Made by a program: the position numbers and the translations under genes
Notes under the pieces: model-generated
Databases searched by the model: none
Seen by the model: only the letters and a program-made list of their open reading frames with translations
Told to the model about the DNA's origin: nothing
Part shown: positions 14,868 through 21,887 of the stretch, piece after piece
Numbering within the stretch: position 1 is the first letter of the stretch
Layout of the letters: each line of letters opens with the position of its first letter
DNA from: an uncultured bacterium
GTDB taxonomy: Bacteria; Bacillota; Clostridia; Oscillospirales; Acutalibacteraceae
DNA: 53,510 bases
Assembly: GCA_905215055.1 (NCBI GenBank)
Contig: CAJMOH010000016.1
Coordinates: 1 to 53,510, forward strand
Direction of reading: 5' to 3'

Positions 14868-15939
14868 CGGGCAGCTCGCCTCCAATCGACTGGGGGTTCT
14901 GGTCCAACAGGGTTTGCAGATAGGCGGAGAGCTTGGCCTTCATCTCGTCGCCGGCAATGAAGGTGATGTTGCACTCCGGCAGGGCCTTTTCCGCCACCGC
15001 CGCGGGGACAATGTCATACTCGCCGACCAGGGCGGCGGCGCCCGCCACGTCCTCCTGGGTGTAGGCCACGGACTCCTCATACTGGCTGAGGAATTGGCTT
15101 ACCAGCTCGGGGTTCTGCTCCACAAACTCCTTGCGGCCAATGACAACGCCGGTAATCAAGGTCACGTCGCTGCCGTTTGCCTGGGCCAGAGATTCCCACT
15201 CGCTGGTCATGTCCAGGGCCACCCGCAGGTTTTCGTTCTGGGCTTGGGCGGTGGTGACAAAGGGCTGGGGCAGCATGGCGATGGCGTTCTCTGTGGTGGC
15301 CAGGGCGGCCACGCACTCGGAGTGCTCGCTCTTCCACTCAATGGTCACGTCGGCCTCGGGGTCAATGCCGTTTTGGGTGAGCATGTAGTTCAGGGCGTAT
15401 TCCGGGGTGCTGCCCTTGCCGGAGGCGAAGATGGTCTTGCCCCGCAGGTCCTCCACGGACTGCACCGTGTCGCCGTTTTCCACAATGTACAGCACGCCCA
15501 GGGTGTTGATGGCCAGCACCTGCACCTGGCCCTCGGTGTTGTTGTAGAGAACACTGGCCAGGTTTGCCGGCACCGCGGCAATGTCCAGCTGGCCCTGCAC
15601 CAGCTTGGGAGTGATCTCGTCAGCGGAGGCGTAAATGCTGAAATCGTACAGGGGAGAGTCCGAGGCAGCGTCGTCGCTCATCATCTTGACCATTCCCATG
15701 GCGGTGGGGCCTTTCAGGGCGGCGACCACGGCGGTGCCTAGATTAGCGGGTTCCTCCGCGGCGCTTTCGCTGGCAGAGGAGGGCTGGCTTTCCGGTTGGC
15801 TCACTTCAGAGGAGCTTTCCTCCTGGGAGGAGACGCCGCTCTCGGAGGATGCCTGGGAGCTTTCGGTTTGGGCGCTGCTGCAGCCAAACAGGGTAAGGCA
15901 CAGGCACAAGGCCAGCGCCAGAGACAAAATACGTTTCAT
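14842..15939 (-). CDS. substrate-binding lipoprotein of a NitT/TauT-like ABC importer
   Basis: 365 residues. Lipoprotein signal with lipobox ending at C20 (LTLFGC), then a Ser/Glu-rich linker to about residue 64 and an NMT1/THI5-like binding domain. The GPTAMGMVKMM segment is characteristic of a Clostridia group of this family whose ligand I do not know. It is the first gene of the operon with a fully consensus promoter and a leader of roughly 108 bases. Thiamine precursors, taurine/sulfonates or nitrate are ligands of relatives. No thiamine, sulfur or nitrogen genes are adjacent, and no TPP riboswitch is visible in the leader. Confidence 0.88.
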   Translation of the reverse strand: MKRILSLALALCLCLTLFGCSSAQTESSQASSESGVSSQEESSSEVSQPESQPSSASESAAEEPANLGTAVVAALKGPTAMGMVKMMSDDAASDSPLYDFSIYASADEITPKLVQGQLDIAAVPANLASVLYNNTEGQVQVLAINTLGVLYIVENGDTVQSVEDLRGKTIFASGKGSTPEYALNYMLTQNGIDPEADVTIEWKSEHSECVAALATTENAIAMLPQPFVTTAQAQNENLRVALDMTSEWESLAQANGSDVTLITGVVIGRKEFVEQNPELVSQFLSQYEESVAYTQEDVAGAAALVGEYDIVPAAVAEKALPECNITFIAGDEMKAKLSAYLQTLLDQNPQSIGGELPGDDFYYAG

Positions 15940-16053
15940 GGTTCTACATCCTTTCTGCCCGCTGAAAAGGGGAATCCCGCCGCGGGCGGAGCGGGACCCA
16001 TGTTACAAAAACCTTTGGAAAACCGGCAAAAGCCGGGTGTCTGCGCGGTTAGA

Positions 16054-16082
16054 ATTATACAACTCCCGGGGGCCGATGTCAA
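16054..16082 (-). promoter_or_regulatory. consensus sigma-A promoter of the ABC importer operon
   Basis: Minus strand TTGACA, 17 bp, TATAAT, a perfect match. The transcript would begin near 16047 and carry a GC-rich structured leader of about 108 bases. Confidence 0.85.
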
Positions 16083-16113
16083 GGCGGCGGGAGAGCTCCC
16101 AGGCACGGCGGTC

Positions 16114-16142
16114 TTGACTTTTTCCCCCGGCTTTTGTATGAT
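16114..16142 (+). promoter_or_regulatory. promoter of the sugar isomerase/epimerase gene
   Basis: TTGACT, 17 bp, TATGAT; start near 16149, 43 bases before the ATG. The -35 boxes of this and the divergent ABC promoter are 31 bp apart. Confidence 0.75.
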
Positions 16143-16191
16143 AAACCCAAATACCTGGCAAGCCAGGGACAAAACAGGAGGGGTGCTTTTT

Positions 16192-16929
16192 ATGGAATAT
16201 GGATTGCAGCTGTTCAGCGTGCGGGATGTGACGGAAAACGACCTGGAGGGCGCTTTGCGCCAGGTGGCGGAGATGGGATACAGCGCGGTGGAATTTGCCG
16301 GCTTTTTCGGCCACAGCGCCCAGGAGGTAAAGGGCTGGCTGGACAAGTACGGTCTGAAGGTTTCCGGCACCCACACCGGCATGGCCGAGCTGACCGATGA
16401 CAAACTGGAGGAGACCATTGCCTATCATCAGGCCATTGGCTGCGAAAACATCATTGTCCCTTACGAGGGCTTTGAGACCGGGGCGGACATCGACGCCTTT
16501 GTGGACCGGGTGAAGGTGGTAGAGCCCAAGCTGAAGGCGGCTGGCATTCAGCTGCACTATCACAACCACGACCACGAGTTCAAGCCCAACCGGGACGGCC
16601 TGATCCCCGAGGAGGAGCTGCTGAAGCGCACGGATATTCTGCTGGAGGTGGACACCTACTGGGCCTATGTGGCGGGTGAGGACCCTGCGGCGTTTTTGGA
16701 GCGGCACAAGGACCGGATTCGGGTGATTCACCTGAAGGACGGCAAGGGCGGTCATGACTGTGCCTCTCTGGGCCAGGGCGTGGCGCCTGTGGCTCAGGTG
16801 CGCAAGGCGGCCATCCAGCTGGGTCTGGACATGGTGGTGGAGAGCGAGGGTCTGGAGCCTACCGGTCTGGAGGAGGTCCGGCGCTGCATCGATTACCTGA
16901 AGGAGCAGGACGCCCAGGACGGCAACTGA
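16192..16929 (+). CDS. sugar phosphate isomerase/epimerase (AP-endonuclease-2 TIM barrel)
   Basis: 245 residues, xylose-isomerase-like TIM barrel (PF01261) as in IolE, IolI and DTEases. Metal-binding residues are suggested by HYHNHDHEF and EVDTYWAYVAGEDP. The catalytic glutamate near the C-terminus would be that in VVESEG. Cytoplasmic. AGGAGG precedes the ATG; the upstream in-frame extension lies across the promoter and is not used. It is monocistronic, with its own promoter and terminator. The reaction is unknown. Members of this family include an isomerase proposed for apiose, so a link to the operon at 5-12 kb is worth testing, but nothing in the sequence connects them. Confidence 0.88.
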   Translation: MEYGLQLFSVRDVTENDLEGALRQVAEMGYSAVEFAGFFGHSAQEVKGWLDKYGLKVSGTHTGMAELTDDKLEETIAYHQAIGCENIIVPYEGFETGADIDAFVDRVKVVEPKLKAAGIQLHYHNHDHEFKPNRDGLIPEEELLKRTDILLEVDTYWAYVAGEDPAAFLERHKDRIRVIHLKDGKGGHDCASLGQGVAPVAQVRKAAIQLGLDMVVESEGLEPTGLEEVRRCIDYLKEQDAQDGN

Positions 16930-16996
16930 TTCCCGCGGGGATTTTTTCCCGCTGAGGAAAGCGGCGCCGTCTTTGGGGCAAGATTGGCACAAACAA

Positions 16997-17026
16997 AAAA
17001 GGGAGCTGCCGCGGCAGCTCCCTTTT
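16997..17026. terminator. bidirectional terminator
   Basis: Fourteen-bp perfect stem AAAAGGGAGCTGCC/GGCAGCTCCCTTTT with a GC loop, between the convergent isomerase and EIIA genes. It works in both directions. Confidence 0.93.
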
Positions 17027-17035
17027 CGCGCTTTT

Positions 17036-17521
17036 TCAAGGGGAAACCCGGGTTAGGCGGATAATATCCTCTCCAGCGGCGGTGGGGCCGGTTTTTAAAA
17101 TCTCCAGCTCCCAGCCCTCGTTGCAGTTGCAGAACACAAAGGGCGTGTCCAAGGAGCAGCGGTGGGCCTCCATCACCTGGGGGTCAAAGGAGAGCAGCAG
17201 ATCCCCCCGCTTGACCTGGTCTCCCATTTTGGCGAACAGCTCAAAGCCCTTCCCCTCCAGCTTGTTGGTGTCCATGCCCACATGGATGAGAAACTTGGCG
17301 CCCTCTGGGGTGGTCAGGCCCAGGGCGTGCTTGGTGGAGAGAGAAAACTCTACCGCAGCGTCGGCAGGGGAAAACAGCTGGTGTCCCTTTGGCAGAATGA
17401 CCACCCCCGGCCCCAAAATCCCCTTGGCAAAGGTGGGGTCAGAGCATTGAGAAACCGGGGCCACCTCTCCCGCAATGGGGCATCCAAACAGGAGGGCCTG
17501 CACTGGGGAAATGACTGCCAT
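17036..17521 (-). CDS. PTS glucose-type EIIA protein (stand-alone)
   Basis: 161 residues, a single-domain EIIA-Glc. The phosphorylated histidine is H80 in FLIHVGMDT and the second active-site histidine is H65 in STKHALGL. AAAGGAG precedes the ATG. No EIIB, EIIC, HPr or EI gene is nearby. It may phosphorylate an EIIBC encoded elsewhere or act as a signalling protein. An AT-rich region of about 120 bp precedes it, with several possible -10 boxes but no clean promoter. Confidence 0.93.
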   Translation of the reverse strand: MAVISPVQALLFGCPIAGEVAPVSQCSDPTFAKGILGPGVVILPKGHQLFSPADAAVEFSLSTKHALGLTTPEGAKFLIHVGMDTNKLEGKGFELFAKMGDQVKRGDLLLSFDPQVMEAHRCSLDTPFVFCNCNEGWELEILKTGPTAAGEDIIRLTRVSP

Positions 17522-17795
17522 AGAAAATCTCCTTTCTGAAAAATGAGAGGGTGATAATTCTTATTGTAAAATATATTCAAACATAACCTTTAAAAAATCT
17601 GAAAACCATCTTGATTTTCTGTATAATTTAGTACATTCTATTGTATAGGAGAAGCACCGCCAGTGTCAAGGGGTTTTACAAGATTTAACAATTTTCCCGC
17701 CTTTAAATAATTTTTCCGAAATGGGGGAAAGCGTGTAAGAAACAGCGGGCCTGGAGGCGTCTAAAGGGCAGCTACGGGAAAAGGAGATGAGTGCC

Positions 17796-18329
17796 ATGGA
17801 AAAGCGGGAGAGGTCCCTGGTGAAAAAAGCCATGGGGGGCAGTCCCAAAGCCTTTGGAACGTTGATTGAGCGGGAGCAGGAATATCTGTACCGCATGGCG
17901 TTTCTCTATGTCCGCCAGGAGGCCGACGCCCTGGATGTGGTGCAGGAGAGCATTTTGAAGGCCTACAAAAGCCTGAGAACCCTGCGGGAGCCAGAGCATT
18001 TCCGCACCTGGCTGACCAGGATTGTCATCAACACCGCTCAGGACCTGCTGCGCCAGCGAAAACCGGGCCTTTCTCTGGAGGAGGGGGCGGAGCTGCCGGC
18101 TCCCCAGGGCCTTCCCCCGGAGGAGCGCATGGACCTGTACCGGGCGCTGGACCAGCTGCCGGAAAAGTATCAGGATGTGGTAAAGCTGAAGTATTTTGAC
18201 GGCTATACCATTCGGGAGATCAGCAGTGCCACAGGCATGCCCGAGGGGACGGTGTCCGTTTACCTGCGGCGGGCCATTCAGGAATTGCGTTTGCGTTTAA
18301 AGGAGGAAGCTGTATGCGAGAAGAAATGA
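17796..18329 (+). CDS. ECF-type RNA polymerase sigma factor
   Basis: 177 residues: sigma-70 region 2 (YLYRMAFLYVRQEADALDVV, about 30-50) and region 4 (KLKYFDGYTIREISSATGMPEGTVSVYL, about 128-155). Region 3 and region 1.1 are absent, as in ECF sigma factors such as SigV. The ATG at 17796 is used because AAAGGAG lies 9 bases before it; an in-frame ATG at 17787 directly abuts that site. It overlaps the anti-sigma gene, the usual coupling. A possible self-recognised promoter (GAAAC with a CGTC box, short 14-bp spacing) lies 40-60 bp upstream. The inducing signal is unknown. Confidence 0.92.
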   Translation: MEKRERSLVKKAMGGSPKAFGTLIEREQEYLYRMAFLYVRQEADALDVVQESILKAYKSLRTLREPEHFRTWLTRIVINTAQDLLRQRKPGLSLEEGAELPAPQGLPPEERMDLYRALDQLPEKYQDVVKLKYFDGYTIREISSATGMPEGTVSVYLRRAIQELRLRLKEEAVCEKK

Positions 18330-19513
18330 ATACCATCGAAATTTCCATCCCTCAGGAGCTGGACCAGCGGGTGAGCCAGGCCATGGGCCAGGTGCGCGCC
18401 ATCCACCGCAGGCGGATCCTGCGCCGGGCGGGAGCCGCTATGGGCAGCTTCGCGGCGGTAGTGGGCGTGCTGCTGGGCATGGCTGCCGTGAACCCCGCCA
18501 TGGCCTCTCAGATCCCCCTGGTGGGGGACTGGCTGGGCAGCCTGTTCTACCAGGTGAATTACGACAGCAAGGTAGGCACCACCGGCGCCTTTGTGGAGAC
18601 CTATGAGGCTATGGAGGACGTGAACGCGGCCGCTGCCAGCGGCGAGTGGCAGGTGGAGTTTGGCGAGGGCTACACCGACGGCTATTCCCTGGTGGTGTCT
18701 ATGGAGCTGACCGGCCCCCAGGAAGCGCTGGAGCGGTACCGCTGCGTTTGGGTGGACACCAAGGGCGGGGTTTCCGCCGCTGTCAACGGGGAACCTGCCC
18801 AGGTAGAGGGTGTCAACGCCTTTGAGGAGCGGGACGGCAAGTGGGCCACTACCATGACGGTGGAGGTGCCTTCGTCCCAGCAGGAGGCGGACTCCCTGGA
18901 GGTGGACGTGACCCTGTCCGGCCTGACCGGGGAAATCTATGACGAAGCCGCCGCGGAGCAGGCCGCTCAGGACCAGATAGACCGGCTGGAGTGGGAGGCC
19001 AATCCGGACACCGCCGGAACCCCCTATCCGGGAGAAGCGGCCCCCGATCCCCTCACCTATGAAGAGGTGGGAGACAGCTTTTCCGTCAGCTTCACCCTGC
19101 CGGTGGACCGGGAGCACGGCTATCGCTTTACCTGCCAGGCGGAGGACAACGGCGCCCAGGTGCTGGCGGTGTCGGGTACTCCGGCCCAGACGGTGATCAC
19201 TGTGGTGAAGCCCTTCTGGGGGCTGGGCGACAGCATTGTGGAAACCCAGGTTCCGGCCCTGGGAACGCCTGTGCTGGTGCTGCCCGACGGCACCGAGCTG
19301 ACCTGGAACGTTGACCGCAGCCGCGACTTGGGCGGCTACGACTATCAGGCCACCCAAACCCAAACCGCCGACCTGTACTTCGACGGCCTGCCGGAAGGGA
19401 CCACCCAGGTGGAGCTGCGGTTTGAAGGAAACTCCGGGTACATTCAGAAAGGGACCCTGGCGGCGTTCACCATCAATCTGACAAACGGGACGGTGGTTCC
19501 CAGCGAAGGCTGA
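18314..19513 (+). CDS. DUF4179 membrane protein, probable anti-sigma factor
   Basis: 399 residues. A short cytoplasmic N-terminus (1-37, basic at its end) precedes one transmembrane helix (about 38-60). The DUF4179 hallmark NPAMASQIPLVGDWLGSLF follows, then a large extracytoplasmic beta-rich region acidic in composition, probably with a second Ig-like domain in the C-terminal half. It begins inside the sigma gene (16-base overlap, AAAGGAGG upstream), so stoichiometric synthesis with the sigma factor is expected. By family and context it should hold the sigma factor at the membrane and release it on an envelope signal. The ligand is unknown. Confidence 0.85.
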   Translation: MREEMNTIEISIPQELDQRVSQAMGQVRAIHRRRILRRAGAAMGSFAAVVGVLLGMAAVNPAMASQIPLVGDWLGSLFYQVNYDSKVGTTGAFVETYEAMEDVNAAAASGEWQVEFGEGYTDGYSLVVSMELTGPQEALERYRCVWVDTKGGVSAAVNGEPAQVEGVNAFEERDGKWATTMTVEVPSSQQEADSLEVDVTLSGLTGEIYDEAAAEQAAQDQIDRLEWEANPDTAGTPYPGEAAPDPLTYEEVGDSFSVSFTLPVDREHGYRFTCQAEDNGAQVLAVSGTPAQTVITVVKPFWGLGDSIVETQVPALGTPVLVLPDGTELTWNVDRSRDLGGYDYQATQTQTADLYFDGLPEGTTQVELRFEGNSGYIQKGTLAAFTINLTNGTVVPSEG

Positions 19514-19533
19514 GGAAACCGCCGGTACAAGCA

Positions 19534-19570
19534 AAACGGGCTGCCCCGCCGGGGGCAGTCCTGTTTTTTT
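19534..19570. terminator. terminator after the sigma/anti-sigma operon
   Basis: Stem CGGGCTGCCCC / GGGGCAGTCCTG with one bulge, followed by T7 that overlaps the stop codon of the convergent LysR gene. Confidence 0.8.
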
Positions 19571-20426
19571 ATGGATTCCGCAGCAGGGCGAGAAAGGCCT
19601 CCAGGGGCGGGGCCAGAGCCTTTTGCTTGTGGAGAGCGCAGGTGTACTGCCGGAAAAACCGGACGCCGGGCAGCTCCAGCGTCACCAGGGCGCCGGACTT
19701 TAGCTCCCGCCGGACCAGCACCTCCGAGAGAATGGCAATCCCCAGGCCGGCTTTCGCCGCTTCGACCAAGGCGGTGGAGCTGATGCTCTCCAAAAAGGGC
19801 TGGGGAGACAGGCCCCGCTCCTCAAAGGTTCGGTCGATGGAAAGCCGGGTGCCGCTGCCCTTTTCCCGCAGCAGCAAGGGCAAGCGGGACAGCTCCTCCA
19901 GGGAGGCGGGCTGGCGGGGGAAATCCGGGGCGCACAGCACCGCCATGACCTCTTGGAAGAGAGGGCGGGTGTGCAGCTGGGGGGAGAAGTTCACGTTGTC
20001 CACAACACCCACGTCCAGCTGGTTTTCCAGCAGCTTGGTTTCAATCTCGTCGGAATTGCCCACCAGGGCCTGCAGCTCTACCTGGGGGAACCGTGCTTGA
20101 AACTGGTTCAGCACCGCTGGAAGCCGGGTGGACCCAAAGGTGACGTTGGCCCCCACCCGCAGCCGGTAGGGGCCCTGGTGAAGCTGATCCTCCGCCTCCT
20201 GAAACCCCCGCAGGATTTCCTGGGCGGTGGCCAGCAGCGTTTCCCCGGCCTGGGTCAAATAGACCCGGCGGTTCATCCGCTCGAAGAGCCGCACCCCGTA
20301 GTGGCCCTCCAGCTCCCCAATGGCCAGGCTTACCGCGGGCTGGGTGGTGCCTAGTGCCTCCGCCGCCCTGGAAAAGCTCATGTGGCGGCAGGCCTCCACG
20401 AAGATTTCCAAGTGCCGCTTTGTCAT
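19569..20426 (-). CDS. LysR-family transcriptional regulator
   Basis: 285 residues. N-terminal winged helix (LEIFVEACRHMSFSRAAEALGTTQPAVSLAIGELE, residues 5-40) and a LysR substrate-binding domain (about 88-285). It is divergent from the split chromate transporter genes with 117 bp between, the standard layout for a LysR protein controlling its neighbour. AGGAGG precedes the ATG. Relatives include CysB/CysL- and CbbR-type regulators. The ligand is unknown; chromate or sulfate-like anions are only suggested by the neighbour. Confidence 0.92.
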   Translation of the reverse strand: MTKRHLEIFVEACRHMSFSRAAEALGTTQPAVSLAIGELEGHYGVRLFERMNRRVYLTQAGETLLATAQEILRGFQEAEDQLHQGPYRLRVGANVTFGSTRLPAVLNQFQARFPQVELQALVGNSDEIETKLLENQLDVGVVDNVNFSPQLHTRPLFQEVMAVLCAPDFPRQPASLEELSRLPLLLREKGSGTRLSIDRTFEERGLSPQPFLESISSTALVEAAKAGLGIAILSEVLVRRELKSGALVTLELPGVRFFRQYTCALHKQKALAPPLEAFLALLRNP

Positions 20427-20543
20427 GGGAACGCCTCCTATCTATTAAAAGCTTTATATGGATTCTATTTTATCATAAGAATTGAAAATGGGAAAGGGGC
20501 GGCGTACAATGAATTTCAGAAATTCAAGAGAGGGGATCTGTCT

Positions 20544-21107
20544 GTGAAGCCGGCGAAAGCGGAGCTGTGTCTCAAGCTGTTTTTGAAATTCTGCAAGATT
20601 GGAGCCTTCACCTTTGGGGGCGGCTATGCCATGATTCCCCTGATCCGCCGGGAGATCGCCCAGCGGGAGCACTGGATTGAGGACAAGGACATTTTGGACA
20701 TTTTGGCGGTCAGCGAAAGCACTCCGGGACCTATCGCCGTAAACACCGCCACCTTTGTGGGATACCGGCTGGCAGGTCCTCTGGGGGCGGCCGCCGCCAC
20801 GGTGGGAGTGGTGCTGCCCAGCTTTGTCATCATCTTCGCCCTGAGCTTTGTGCTGCGGCAGTTTGAGGAATTTCCCGCGGTGCGGTACGCCTTCTGGGGC
20901 ATTCGGGTGGCGGTGGTGGCCCTGGTGCTCAGCGCCCTGGTCTCTATGGCCAGGGAGTGTCCCTGGAATCTGGTCTCTTACATTTTGGCGGCAGCGGCCT
21001 TTTTGCTGGTGGGGCTGCTGGGGGCAAACTCCATTGTGGTGCTGGTCGCCTGCGCTCTGGTGGGCCTGGCGGCGTCCAAGTGGAAGATCGGAGGGATGAA
21101 GCTGTGA
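20544..21107 (+). CDS. chromate transporter family protein, half-size subunit 1
   Basis: 187 residues with about five to six membrane helices. The N-terminal motif FCKIGAFTFGGGYAMIPLIRRE and the SESTPGPIAVNTATFVGY block are typical of the CHR family. Single-domain CHR proteins occur as adjacent pairs in Firmicutes and work together as an antiparallel pair. Start: GTG with AGAGGGG upstream; the frame is open further left but runs over the divergent promoter region. The downstream paralogue overlaps by four bases. True physiological substrate unknown. Confidence 0.88.
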   Translation: MKPAKAELCLKLFLKFCKIGAFTFGGGYAMIPLIRREIAQREHWIEDKDILDILAVSESTPGPIAVNTATFVGYRLAGPLGAAAATVGVVLPSFVIIFALSFVLRQFEEFPAVRYAFWGIRVAVVALVLSALVSMARECPWNLVSYILAAAAFLLVGLLGANSIVVLVACALVGLAASKWKIGGMKL

Positions 21108-21661
21108 TCTATCTGGAGCTTTTTCTGATCTTTTTTAAAATAGGGGCCTTCACCTTTGGGGGAGGCTATGCCATGCTGCCGTTGATCCAGCAGGAGGTGC
21201 TCTCCCAGGGGTGGATGACCCTGGAGCAGCTGGTGAATTTCATTGCCGTGTCCGAAAGCACCCCCGGTCCCCTGGCAGTGAACCTTTCCACCTATATCGG
21301 CGCGGAGACCGGCGGGCTGCTGGGGTCTTTCTGCGCCACGGCGGGGGTGGTGCTGCCCAGCTTTGTGATCATTCTGCTGGTGGCGAAATTTTACCAGGCG
21401 TTTCAGAGCAACAAAATCGTTAAGGGCTGCATGAACGGCCTGCGCCCCACAGTGGTGGGGATGATCGGCGCGTCGCTGCTCAGCGTGGCAGGGTCAGCCT
21501 TTCCCGCGGCGGCGGGGATTGCCCAGTGGGCGCTGGCGGCGGTGCTGCTGGCGGCGATTCTGGCGGCCCACTGGAAAAAGGTCCACCCCATTCTGCTGAT
21601 CGTGGGTTCTGCCGTGGTGGGCATTGCCGCTGGATATGCCGGTCTGCTGCCGGGAGTGTAG
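21104..21661 (+). CDS. chromate transporter family protein, half-size subunit 2
   Basis: 185 residues, a paralogue of the preceding gene: FFKIGAFTFGGGYAMLPLIQQE and SESTPGPLAVNLSTYIG align directly with its motifs. Starts at GTG by GTGA overlap, with GGAGGG nine bases upstream. The two half-size proteins are expected to assemble into one transporter. A strong terminator follows after about 70 bp. Confidence 0.88.
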   Translation: MIYLELFLIFFKIGAFTFGGGYAMLPLIQQEVLSQGWMTLEQLVNFIAVSESTPGPLAVNLSTYIGAETGGLLGSFCATAGVVLPSFVIILLVAKFYQAFQSNKIVKGCMNGLRPTVVGMIGASLLSVAGSAFPAAAGIAQWALAAVLLAAILAAHWKKVHPILLIVGSAVVGIAAGYAGLLPGV

Positions 21662-21732
21662 GAGAAGTTTGGCCTCAAGAGCTTGACCCAGCGCGGCAAA
21701 GAAGCCGGCCCGCGCCGCCCCACAGGGACGTC

Positions 21733-21783
21733 AAAAAAACCGGGGACATCCGATGCTGCTGCATGGGGCGTCCTCGGTTTTTT
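21733..21783. terminator. bidirectional terminator
   Basis: AAAAAAACCGGGGAC pairs with GTCCTCGGTTTTTT (one G:U). The 22-base interior contains a smaller hairpin (GATGCTGCTGCAT). It ends the chromate genes on the plus strand and, through the A-tract, the leftward PPK2 transcript. Confidence 0.85.
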
Positions 21784-21887
21784 ATCCTGCTTTTTTCCGG
21801 CTGTCCCGGTTTAAGGCCGTAAGGCGCTGCCTTACCAACCGCAAACTTTTGAAAAAGTTTGATCAAAACTTTTCCGCCGCTTCGCGG

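Noticed and set aside
15940..16047. TPP or guanidine riboswitch in the leader of the NMT1-like importer
   Set aside because: None of the conserved blocks of these classes is present; only unspecific GC hairpins are seen.
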